NCBI GenBank assembly: GCA_903813345.2
Contig: CAIIXF020000008.1
Span: 6,147,341 to 6,211,340, forward strand
Source of the DNA: Owenia fusiformis
Lineage: Eukaryota > Annelida > Polychaeta > Sabellida > Oweniidae
Direction of reading: 5' to 3'
DNA length: 64,000 nucleotides
This document shows, piece by piece, positions 15,101-24,312 of the stretch. The position numbers and the translations under genes are program-made. How positions within the stretch are numbered: the first letter of the stretch is position 1; every line of letters starts with the position of its first letter. Below the pieces are notes generated by a model that saw only the letters and a program-made list of their open reading frames with translations, was not told where the DNA came from and made no database searches.

Positions 15101-18100
15101 GAATAAATCTGTTTGGTATTTTAGTTGAATTCTGTGCAGTATGAATGTTTGGATCAAGAATCTGAGGATGGGACAGGGCTGAACCAGGTAAGTGCTTAGA
15201 TTGCACAGTATAGATTTGTAATCATTTACTGGACAAAATGTGTTTTAAGGTTATCAATTAGATTGTCACTTCAGGTATATGCCAAGAGCAAGCCAAAAGG
15301 TTATGTCAACATGTCTCAAATATCTGGTTTGTCTACAAGGCACTAACTGAAAGTATGTATTCGTAACATGTGTTAAGCCAATTAAATCCTTCAAATTGGT
15401 GGGTGTGTTCATGAAAATGCCAACTATTTTCATTTTATCACCAATCTAACAAAATCCAACAAACTTTCGAAGTAATGAATGACCCAGGGCACAGAAAAGG
15501 GGGTCTTAACAAAGATTTTTTCAATATTTTGATATTGATTTTTTTGTTTATCTTAAAAAGCAGAAACCTTTCAAATGAGCCATGGCTCATGTCAAAACAA
15601 TTTTTCTCTGCAGATATAGACCAAAAAGACGGATTTGAATTTAACACATTTTGCTCTTAATCTTGGGCACATTTTTGTCTCTGTAGCGCAATTTTTTTTG
15701 AGACACAGGGGCGGATCCAGGAACCAACAAGGGGGGGGGCCCAAATTTCAGGTCAGAGAAAAAACGGCCGCGCTTGCGCGGAAAAAAATTTTGGGCCCCT
15801 AAAATCCAAAAGTGGGCCCAAATTTTGAAATTTTGAGGCCCATTTTCTTCAAAATTTGGCCTGAAATTAACAAATAAGGCCTTAAAAGGCCCAGTAATGA
15901 CCAAAAAGGCCCACTTTTTGGGGCCTGAAGGCCTTGTTTGGCCCAAAAATTTTTTTGGGCCCAATTTTTTTTTTCTGGGCCCACCCAAGGGGGGGGGGGG
16001 GGGGCCCGGGCCCCTGGGCCCCCCCCCCTAATCCGCCAGTGAGACAAGACCAGTTTCCCGTGTTGAGGCTCAAATGTAGAGAAGGTTTTCAGAATTGAAT
16101 TCTCTACAACATGTAATATTTAACTCACTTATTTGCAGGAGGAGTTAGAGTCGTTTGGTACAAGCCTGTTGATGCTACGTTTACTCGGCAAATTCTCTGG
16201 CTTTGTCACATTCATGCCATACCAGACACCTGATAGACCCCCTGATAGTGTTGAGAAGTCATACATACTCCTGAGGAATAAGGTAAGTTGGCCTCTTCTT
16301 GTGCTAGTTATGGTTCAGATATATTATCAAGAGCAACAGAGACAACATTGCAATCTGATCTTGGACAATCTTGAAAGGATTGAAATTCTTTGAAAGAATT
16401 ATCTGGATTTACAAATACTTTGGATAAATTATTACCAGATAAAAATTACAGTTTCCAACTTTTTGTGGACAGTGTTCGGCAGTCAGTGTCTCTAAAAATG
16501 GCAGTTGGTGACATAATGCCTTGTTTGCACTTAAAATTAAATGATCCCTGATGTATTCCAAAGGTGATTGACTCATTATTGGGTTTTAATAATCCTATGG
16601 TTTATCTTTAGACAACCCCTAGCCTGGACATAGAAGAGATGATACAATGTGCAATAAGAGATGAAAGATTGATGGTGACCATACCATGGGTAGTGGAGTA
16701 TCTAAGTATGTTGGATCCTGTAGCTCCTCAGCTACAATACTACACATGGGTTCTTTTACTGTTGGTGCAAATACATAGGTGAGGCCTAAATTGCTTATTT
16801 CTCTGTTTACTAGAACTGCATACATAGGTTAGGCCATAGCAGCTTAATTCTCTGTTTAGCAGAACCACACACTTAGATAAGGTCTAAACAGTGAAATATA
16901 TGTTTAACAAAATCCAATAAAAGGCAGGCAGGTTTGACTACATGAATGACAAACCTTAAACAGTTATATTAATATTTTCAGAATGAGCAGTGGGAAATCA
17001 GGAACAAATTGGCTAATGGTCTCTCTTGTGTTAGGATGGCTGTTTGAGGTAAAGTTCGTTTAATTTATTAATGAATTTAAGCATAATCTTTTTCATTAAT
17101 TTATATAAATATTTTATTTTATTTAAATTTTCATATTATCAACACACAAAAGTTATGCGTATTGTTATAGTCTCCGACTTTTTTGTGACAGTGTTTGGCA
17201 ATTGGCATCTGGGGTTTAGCATCTGTAACAAATGGTAGGTGGTGATATTTTGCATGTTAATTAATGCCTTGTATATTTATATTATAGTAACCTGTTCTAT
17301 AGGTTGTATATATTCATATACTTTTTACAGACACATATCTTCCCAGATGGTTTATTCTTCACTGCCAGTGGAGAGTGTGCTAATACTGACCTAGCTGCTC
17401 CTACAAGCTCTCATACTGGTCTGGATAACCTTCCCTTGGTCACTCAGGATCTTCTACATTCGTGTTGTCCATACCTAGGTGAGCTGTTTTAACAGTATGG
17501 TCATGCATGGATAATATAGTAACCCACACACATTTTGTGTCACCTACTTTGACATGTTGTAGAAAAATATGCAACAAGAATTTACTCATGAAATTTGCAT
17601 ACTTTAACTTGAAACAGTTTGTGACACTATGTCTTCAGCAAATTTTGTGTACTGTATATGAAAATAATTGAATGTAACTTTTAAAGCATTTTTGTAACAT
17701 TAATAGCCTCCTCATTTTGTAACCATATTTGGATAGAGCATCAAATTCAATTATCTTGAACAAAAAGCAGTAAAAAGGCGCTCTTCGAATTTATACAAAC
17801 TTTTCCCATCTTGATAGCATTGGGTAAGGTGCCATAATATTATTATTAGTTGGCAGACTCGTGCAATAGAGGTGTACATTCTATTTAAGGTGAGATCAGG
17901 TCACTACTTGTTGAGTTTGCAGTAGGGATGAGTGGTAACAGTAATACAGTGAGGAAAATCACTCCTATAACTGCTGAGACACCACTGCCAACTGTAGTCA
18001 CACAGAAACAATTACAGGTACACAAGAGAGTGGCAAACATCTGTCACCATTTTCTTGACCTTTTTTTTTACTTGAGTGCCATACACTTTACCAAGGTGGT

Positions 18101-21100
18101 GCCTTGGAGGTATTTCTCAACTTTATGATATCTATCCTTTTTCATAAAATAATTCTGTCAAAAAGCTGAATTAAATGAATTACAAAAAAAACTGAATTAC
18201 AAAAACCATTACTCTATTATAATAATATTCATATGAAAGGTATAAACCTTGACATTGCACCCCTGTCTTTCTGATTATTTCATATCTGAATGTTAAACCA
18301 TAGGTTGCAATAATCATTCTTAAATCCAGAAATATTGTTGCTTGTAGCTTCAATTAGAAGAGAATTTCTTCCACAATCATCCAGCTTCCATGAAAAGAAC
18401 AGTTGAATTTGTGGCAGATCGAATATCTTCCAACTATATCAAGAGGTTCAGATCAGGGAAACTGCCACAGTTAATAAAGGAAGCTACTGGCAAAGTGAGA
18501 CCACTTATGCAAGAAATGTCACAAATTTCACCAGACCGTAGAGCTAAGGTAAACTCTTTGAGATATTTATGTCTTTTATTTTGTTGTTTTTTTGTCAGGA
18601 AAATGACAAAAAATCTGATTTTCATTGAAAAAACTATTACATGAAATGACTTATGAAAATATTCTTCTTTTTTCAATGAACTTTAGAAATAGAATAACTC
18701 AATAAGTATTACTTTAAGAAATGTGTATTTATATTCTAGATGTACACTTTGTAGAGTACCATTCTTGTAAAAAAGACTATTAAACCTTTTTTTAGCATTG
18801 TTTATTATCTTTCATAGTCATAAAATACATATCAGCTACTACCAATCGCCTAGGCATTATTTCATAATGATGGCTATTGGTTGTAAACTATGAAAACTAA
18901 TGAACCATTAAAATAGATAAAAGATACAGAATGGAAAATACTTTCAGGACAAATTGATCAGCCATGTGAAGGAGTGTGGCAGGTTGATAGCAGAAAAGGG
19001 ACGTTCAACTGCTATTGAGTTGTCAAACAGGTGTGTATGAATTTCATGTTAAACCTTGAAAAACTAATCTCTCTTAAGTCTAACTTAGTATACAGATATC
19101 TACTACTATGTAAATGCAAACATTGAATGGAAAATATGAATTAAATATAGATCTGAATAATATTTCAAAATTTACAAAAAATGATTAGATTTCAGGAATG
19201 TTGTGCTGCATTAAATATGTAATTTAATCATATTTCATGATCCTATTTATAGTTACTGTGATAAGAAGGTGTCGGATACTCTGTCAATGTTACTTCCTGA
19301 GGAAACGACATCATTTGTCGTTGCTATGACATCTAAGATCTCTAGTCGATTAGCTGTAGAGCGAGTGTCACAATGGATGAACACTTACATCACTACTGGT
19401 AAGTAATACGCTGAAGGGGATCACCTGTCAGAATACCTACCTGTTGTTGTTTATTACACCTTATATTTTTCATTGTGTATAAGAATTCAAAACCTCTCTT
19501 TACAACATGTTATAAGATAATGTGTATTATAATGTATACTCCCCTAATAAGAAGCCCAACAGATTTATTAATAAGGTAAAAGAAATACAGGTACATCAAT
19601 AGACTCCCTGAAACTAGTAATTCTTCAAATTCATTTCCCCTTTCATATAACTGTGTGCCTTAATGTTTTTAATGTTGACTGCTGTCACCTTAGTATTTAC
19701 CTTCATTGTTACAGCTATGTTCACTAAAGAAATGAACTCTGAATATGAAAAGGTACTGAAATCTCAAAAGTTCTGGCCACTTTCTGGCTGTGGTGAGGAT
19801 GAAAACCCCAAAGTACAGAAAAACTTCATAGATGGCAGCAGTGCTTCTGAACATGATGAACGTGTCACAAGCCCCTCAGAATTGCTGACTCATGTAAAGG
19901 TATTGAATATTGAAATTCATGATTCTCCATATAAAAACGTCATGTTTCCAATATACTGTTTTCTATATATAAACAGTTATAATATATATTTGCTTTTTCT
20001 CCCTCCCCTTCTCTCTTTGTCCCCATTCTTTATATGTCTGAGAAAGAAAATAGAGCAGATATAAGAGGAATTGCAGTGTGAAAACTGCAACCAGGCTCCC
20101 CGTGACCCTAGCTGTTATTGATTACAAGCCAATTAATCGTAGTAAGAATAGGAGTTGGCTGCGTTGAGTCGGGAGTCTGGTTGCAGTTTACTCAGACCCG
20201 GGAGGAATTTAATATTATTATTATCGGACCCTATAGGTCGAAAATGTTCATGAAATAAATTGACATCTCTGGAGAAATGAATAAAGTGTTTAAAAAGTAA
20301 ATATTATTGTGTTTGTTACAGAATGTGCTGCTTGATTTGACTCAAGGCCAGGGGGATGAAATGGAAGTACACAAAGCTGTTGATCTGATACGTGAGGTGC
20401 TGGAGAAACGTCAGGATATCATGCATATGGTATTGAAATGTATTGGAAATCTATCTCTGCAGCTGGCCGTTGAATTAGGTATCACATATGTCTATGTTAT
20501 AGATTTTATGATCATACACAAAATTGAACATCTCTTTAATATGTAGCAGTGTATGTGAATTGTTGGTAATGTCAAAATATAAAAAAATTGATTTTTTCAT
20601 TTTGAGATTAACCATATCTCTTCCCTATAATAAAATATGAAAAATTATTTTTGCAATATTTGTTTATTTACTGTTTTAGTGAGATCATACCCTGACATCT
20701 ACAATGAGTCCCTACAGAGACAGTTTATGAAGCTATGGAGAGGTCCTTTGAATAACGTCCTGTCGTTTGATAGTATTCTCTCAAAGTCATCCATCTCGAC
20801 CATCACACATTCTGAGACACGGGAGGTACAGTTAATATGCATGTTTTTCAAACTCTCACAAGCTGGAGTCATGCTTAAATATAATTTACTAATATTCCAT
20901 ATGTATCTATTCTGGCAAAGAAAAATTGTTATATCCTCTAATTTTTTGTAGATGGTGCATGGCAGTTGGTGTTCAATGTCTGGTGGTTGGTGTTTGGCAT
21001 CTGTAACAGATGACTTCTTGTGACATTTTGCCTTGTTTAAAATTGGATTGAACTGAATTTTAAAACAACTGTTTCATTTCAGAAATGCAGAGTTAATCTT

Positions 21101-21642
21101 GAATTGCTGTTAGCAGAACTTGTAGAATCTCAGTTGATTACAAGTGCCCAGCTTGAGACTATGGCTAGTACCTTATTGGAGAAAACATTGAGCAATGTAA
21201 GGAAATTAAGGGCCAGGGATTTGTCATTTTGTGTGCATCTATTTCTGTCAAATGACATGATTAAGTTTGTTTATTTTTTGTCAAATGAACAATGGCAAGA
21301 TTGATTTTGTTTTTATTTTTGTCAAATGACATGATTAATTTCATTTGGAGAGAGTTTCTAGGACAATTTGTATAAGAGCTAAATTCAATATTTCTAGTTT
21401 ACATGTAGGCCTAGTTTTTTTTTACATATTATTAGACTTGGCTTAGTTGTCAATGACTCAATTTCTTGACAGTATGCTACTTTTCATGATTTTCTCTGTT
21501 TTATGTATTACAGGAAAAACAGGAATGTGTCACAAGAATTGTATGCAGCATAGCGAATATGTGTCATAAAACAAATACAGACCAAGAAAAACATCAAAAG
21601 TCTTGTAATTCTATACAAGAAAATGGAGAAATTATTTCTTGA
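153..21642 (+). CDS. CDAN1: Codanin-1 homologue, 5'-truncated by window edge
   Basis: Known role: codanin-1 binds the histone H3-H4 chaperone ASF1 and restrains it, with CDIN1 as partner. Seen: 24 exons (153-775, 1111-1917, 2560-2741, 3237-3335, 5470-5548, 6007-6127, 6339-6451, 13446-13611, 14110-14207, 14529-14688, 15125-15187, 16139-16282, 16612-16778, 16982-17048, 17331-17478, 17923-18017, 18348-18548, 18948-19030, 19253-19398, 19715-19899, 20322-20478, 20680-20825, 21083-21196, 21514-21642). They total 4293 nt, giving 1430 residues plus TGA, in one continuous phase. Similarity to vertebrate codanin runs from the N-terminal part ([14 protein letters not shown]) through [30 protein letters not shown] and [10 protein letters not shown]. 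The first coding exon(s) lie upstream. Intron 7 (about 7 kb) hosts an antisense protease gene. A linker present after the GEL motif in the human protein seems absent at the 17478/17923 junction. Identity is near certain; individual boundaries are manual. Confidence 0.95.
1600..1775 (+). other. Three tandem ASF1 B-domain-like motifs in codanin exon 2
   Basis: Three short copies are encoded at about 1600-1635 ([12 protein letters not shown]), 1670-1708 ([12 protein letters not shown]) and 1737-1775 ([12 protein letters not shown]), spaced 23-24 residues. ASF1 partners such as HIRA and CAF-1 p60 carry a basic-Ile-x-Pro B-domain motif, and human codanin has one SRRINPTP-like copy. The third copy aligns with that one. 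The first two look like diverged duplicates with Phe in place of Pro. Binding by any copy is inference. Confidence 0.6.
2199..2446. mobile_element. MITE-like element, family A, copy 1
   Basis: Inverted ends (ATCCTCC... and ...GGAGGAT) and inner inverted blocks CCCCCTGCTATAA / TTATAGCAGGGGG enclose a core that recurs at 36060-36293. No coding capacity. It lies in codanin intron 2. Confidence 0.7.
3450..5342. repeat. TGTCACCACC-family copy expanded by internal degenerate repeats
   Basis: The left arm (3450-3535) carries TATGTCACCACC and a GTTGG-rich segment. The right arm (5303-5342) carries GGTGGTGACATTTT and the GTTAATGCCTTGT end. Between them is about 1.75 kb of degenerate repeats of AGGTCA-, TTCAAATCTGAC- and GGCGGCCATTTTGAA-type motifs, plus a (GGGC)n run at about 3925-3942. 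It fills most of codanin intron 4. No ORF of interest. Confidence 0.65.
5553..5732. mobile_element. MITE-like element, family B, copy 1
   Basis: Ends resemble GCCTCAGTCACATTTG and its inverse; the interior contains GGCGGCTGTAGCTTC and TTTTGGGAAGCTATGG. A related copy in the opposite orientation lies at 33802-33962. It sits in codanin intron 5. Confidence 0.6.
6539..6544 (-). promoter_or_regulatory. Candidate poly(A) signal of the nested protease
   Basis: AATAAA on the minus strand, about 50 nt downstream of the protease stop codon. Confidence 0.5.
6595..11460 (-). CDS. Secreted S1-family serine protease nested in codanin intron 7
   Basis: Seven coding exons in minus-strand order: 11460-11404, 11129-11024, 10829-10595, 9362-9232, 8726-8562, 7095-6941, 6765-6595. 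They total 1020 nt, 339 residues plus stop, all in phase. The protein opens with a short hydrophobic signal peptide ([18 protein letters not shown]), then an acidic propeptide, an activation site (KR|IVGG), His in LTAAHC, Asp in DIALVKL and Ser in GDSGSPL: a complete catalytic triad. By chymotrypsin numbering residue 189 reads Gly, 190 Val, 215 Arg instead of Trp and 226 Ser, so trypsin-type Arg/Lys specificity is unlikely; small hydrophobic residues are a guess. An acceptor three bases before the ATG implies at least one upstream non-coding exon. Substrate unknown. Confidence 0.9.
7535..7605. repeat. Dispersed TGTCACCACC-family repeat, partial copy
   Basis: TATGTCACTACC end and GTTGGTGG segment; it stops where the next element (7618) begins. 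Confidence 0.5.
7618..8441. mobile_element. TIR element with internal tandem repeats
   Basis: Terminal CCCACCGAAC / GTTCGGTGGG inverted repeat. Inside are a (GTCC)n microsatellite (about 7663-7692) and roughly five degenerate units of about 120 bp, each with GATAACTC, ACGGATTTGGTT, TATATGATGATGCC and an AAAATGGCGGCC-like part. Non-coding; in a protease intron. Confidence 0.65.
9470..10386. mobile_element. Foldback DNA transposon with TA target duplication
   Basis: The ends CAGGGTGTTC and GAACACCCTG are flanked by TA on both sides. The inverted arms extend over hundreds of bases and meet near 9850. The right arm has an extra internal duplication of about 150 bp (TTTTCGTATTTT units near 10030 and 10200). 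No intact transposase ORF. A half copy lies at 45824-46460. It occupies a protease intron. Confidence 0.8.
11480..12563. mobile_element. Mariner-like element with long TIRs
   Basis: CGAGGGGTGATCCAAAAG ends on both sides with TA flanks (11478-11479, 12564-12565). The inverted repeats align for about 190 bp, with the innermost 22 bp (around 11650-11671 and 12372-12393) nearly perfect. A broken transposase C-terminus is visible at about 12018-12231: MAPCDFLPF resembles the DxAPCDF block with the last catalytic Asp of mariner, and KRYEKWVQ...YVEK resembles the mariner tail. Defective, non-autonomous. It ends 14 bp from the acceptor of protease coding exon 1. Confidence 0.85.
14232..14460. repeat. 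Partial copy of the AGCTCACATG element
   Basis: Starts with TTTAGCTCACATGTGAGC, then a TCTGTCAG microsatellite, then TTTTAAAACCTCTG and GGTTCAAAAGCTCGCC. This matches the reverse complement of the right end of the 36912-38750 element. It lies in codanin intron 9. Confidence 0.65.
15707..16039. mobile_element. hAT-type MITE with poly-G/C interior
   Basis: Ends GGGGCGGATCC and ATCCGCC, flanked by a near-perfect 8-bp duplication (TGAGACAC / TGAGACAA). The interior is repeated GGGCCC/AAAATTT blocks with G and C homopolymers. Apparent minus-strand ORFs here are low-complexity artefacts. In codanin intron 11. Confidence 0.65.
16449..16524. repeat. Dispersed TGTCACCACC-family copy
   Basis: TTTGTGGACAGTGTTCGGCA to GTGACATAATGCCTTGT; ends 87 bp before codanin exon 13. 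Confidence 0.6.
17161..17274. repeat. Dispersed TGTCACCACC-family copy
   Basis: ATTGTTATAGTCTCC to GGTGGTGATATTTTGCATG; ends 56 bp before codanin exon 15. Confidence 0.7.
20941..21036. repeat. Dispersed TGTCACCACC-family copy
   Basis: GATGGTGCATGGCAGTTGG to GTGACATTTTGCCTTG; ends 46 bp before codanin exon 23. Confidence 0.65.
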
Positions 21643-21935
21643 AACTGAATCAAGGAGAACTTGGTATTGCTTTGTGTATGTGTATTCTATGATTATGAAA
21701 ATAACTTTTTAAAAGTTCAATTCAGTGCTGCTGATTGACAATTAGGAGCAAACCATACAATCTATAGACTTGCAGTCACTTGTAAAACTTAAGTTGGCAA
21801 TTAACAAAATCCATACAGCTTAAAATGGAGTGTGGACTTCTATAACAGACTGACTGGGAAACTGGGAAATGAGGATATTATTTTGTTAAATGCATCTTCG
21901 AAAGAGAGTAGATACTGATAAATATTCATTTGTTG

Positions 21936-22074
21936 TGTCACCACCACAATTGGTGACATATTGTTAGTCTCCAAATTTTTTTGTGGATGATGTTCGGCGT
22001 TTGGCAGGGAGCATTCGTCGGTTGTATTAGGCATCTGTAACAGATGGCGACATTTTGCATGTTAATCCCTCGTT
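21936..22074. repeat. Dispersed TGTCACCACC-family copy
   Basis: Near full-length: TGTCACCACCACAATTGGTG, then ATTGTTAGTCTCC, then GCATCTGTAACAGATGG and GCATGTTAAT. Lies in the probable codanin 3' UTR. Confidence 0.75.
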
Positions 22075-23062
22075 TATTTATGAAAAAATACTCTAATTAA
22101 GTATCCTCAGGAGAGGATCGTGACTTTTTAATGGTGCAAATGATGCTTATAATATTTAGGGATTTATTTAACATGCAATAATATGTCACTTTGAGTAATG
22201 TGTCAAGTGATATATTTTATTTTGTAAAATCCCCGAATAAAATTATACCACAAACAGTAGTAAGATAATTGCAGTATTTTGATCAGTAAGCTACTTTGAA
22301 ATATAAGAAAATTGCAGAGAATTGTGTTTTTTGTTTTGTTAAAAAAGCAAATTATGTAAATTCAATGACTAATGCATGCTTATTTTTAATACTGAATATT
22401 GAGAATCTAAATAAATTTTATTTTATAGAAAATCTCATAGATTATGTTATAAGTATATTATATATAGGTATGCCAGGATGTTTGGTGACTTATAAGGGAG
22501 TTTAAGCTTGTATATAAATCGAAACGCCAACCTATACATATGACCTGAGACCAATCGCCCATACAAATGCTTCGCTTAAATATTTTATGTTCACATTGAG
22601 GTTATGAAAAACATTGCAAGCTTAAAGGAGAAAAGTGATAAATTATTCATCATTATATTCACAATATCTGATTTCCTCCTCTTTGTACAAGTGCAATCTC
22701 AGGTACCTGCGATAGTTTTCTAATTTTAATAGGTGAACCATGACTTCAAGTGGCCTTAATCTAGTAATTTTAATTAAGGCAAATCTAATATGTTAATGAA
22801 TTGACCTTTATGTGTGCATGTGCCTTGCCTGCTAGTTGGGCCTAAAAATTTTGTAGGGCCTCAATTAGTGGGCCTTTTTGGGCATTACTTGGCCTTTTTG
22901 GGCCAAATTATCAAAAATGGGCCAAGGAATTGAAATGATTTGTCTGATTTGAAATGTGCCCCCCCCTGTTAGATATATTACTTCATTTGTGTGTTTGAAG
23001 GGGTGCAGCGCTTATTCCAAAATTATATCAACTTAGTATCAGCTTGATAGTCCAAATTGCAG

Positions 23063-23203
23063 GCTGATTGCCTGGCTATATGTGAATAATGATCATGGTA
23101 CATGGAAGCATGAACCTCTGATGGAAGTAAACAACTGTAACCTGCGACAATGGGATGGAGAGGATCAAAAATACTGTACAGACCTCGGGTACAGACTGGA
23201 AAG
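23063..23203 (+). other. Orphan exon-like ORF of unknown origin
   Basis: 46 complete codons between a CAG acceptor (ending 23062) and a GTATGT donor, entering with one base of a split codon and leaving with two. The peptide is Trp/Asn-rich with four Trp or Tyr pairs (WLYVNND, TWKHEP, RQWDGED, LGYRLER). Splicing to the next exons (24281 or 24664) meets stop codons, so it does not belong to the GTPase model as built. It could be an exon of an unseen transcript or a pseudo-exon. I do not recognise the domain. Confidence 0.35.
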
Positions 23204-23539
23204 GTATGTAAGCTTATGTCATATCATATCAATATTCATTTAATGTCATATTTGTTTTAAACAATAAAACATTAGTGCAAATCCTCGATTGGTATTAGTA
23301 GAGAGTGAATATTCTATGTAGATATAGTCAGAGCGATATAGTATAATCCTCATCGTGTTGATCATTAGATTAGAATTTCTTTTACAAATTCAGACATTGT
23401 TTTGGTCAAATCGGCAAATACCAATGTGATTTATTTTTAGATTTCTATGTTTGTAAATAAACCTTAAGCCAATTACATTCCACAACAGTAATTTTTGACC
23501 AATCAGAGCGCTAGTTATTTTTAGCCTCTAATACCTAGG

Positions 23540-23621
23540 TATATAAGCCGCCATGATGGTTATTGAATTTACATGGCTTATAATTTGTATCTGGAAACTC
23601 GATGTATCTCAAAGATCCAGG
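23540..23621 (+). promoter_or_regulatory. Candidate TATA promoter and 5' UTR exon of the Ras-VWA gene
   Basis: TATATAAG at 23540-23547, then a short segment ending in CCAG|GTAAGA at 23621. The next acceptor (24280) leads to the start ATG at 24313. So a transcript starting near 23570 with a spliced 5' UTR is plausible. No expression evidence. Confidence 0.4.
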
Positions 23622-24312
23622 TAAGAACATTTTCTGAAATCAAGGTAGCTAATTTATGAAATCTTTGCACTATTTCAACGTATATACAACATTCGCTTAA
23701 TTATGCGCTAGTGACTGTTTTTAGTGTTTTACAATCATGGATTTTCATTCTCATTTCATTTTTATTCAATTTGAAAAATACACCGAACGAACCAAGTATT
23801 AAGCAAACAGAAAATGAAAGTGAAAACATTTATAACAGCGTTTCGTATCTCTTCATTCTTTGTATTCTGATCATGTAACAAACATTGATATAAACATTTT
23901 ATATACATTTCACATAACCATGGGGTTAATCGACTTCAAATGGAAGTGAAGGTTCCACGTTTTCTGGTAATGATACCCAAAGGCCAAGGGAAAAGTACTA
24001 AAATCTTCATTTTCAATCATTGAAGAAATGAAATAAACAATCAATTCCATGCAATGGGTATAATCCATAGGCCATGGGGAAAAGTACTATTACCAATGAA
24101 GAAGTCACATGCCTTATTTCTTGTCTGACATCTCTCGTGGCCACAAGAAAATTCCAATTATTGGGCTTAACAGGATACCCCTCTGAGTTGTGACAACTTA
24201 TATGAGTCAGGATGATCAAGATGATTGAACCTACAGTGCATTTTTCTCCAGCTATTACCCAGCAATTTCTGTCATTGCAGGTTCCTATTTCATCTAGATA
24301 CAGGGTAGCATT

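Larger units (their letters stand above)
21643..24280. other. Codanin 3' region and intergenic interval
   Basis: The codanin 3' UTR probably begins here. A candidate AATAAA lies at 22236-22241, beyond a dispersed repeat at 21936-22074. A GGGCC/TTTTT-rich fragment at 22840-22930 resembles the 15707-16039 MITE. An unassigned exon-like ORF and a TATA box follow. No other gene was recognised. Confidence 0.5.

Noticed and set aside
15641-16073. Overlapping minus-strand ORFs rich in Gly, Pro and Lys
   Set aside because: They read through G/C homopolymers and GGGCCC repeats of a hAT-type MITE; three frames give similar low-complexity peptides, so they are not coding.
17760-17830. Candidate codanin micro-exon with AAAAAGGCGCTCTTCG
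   Set aside because: The frame required by the upstream exon meets a stop before the nearest donor.
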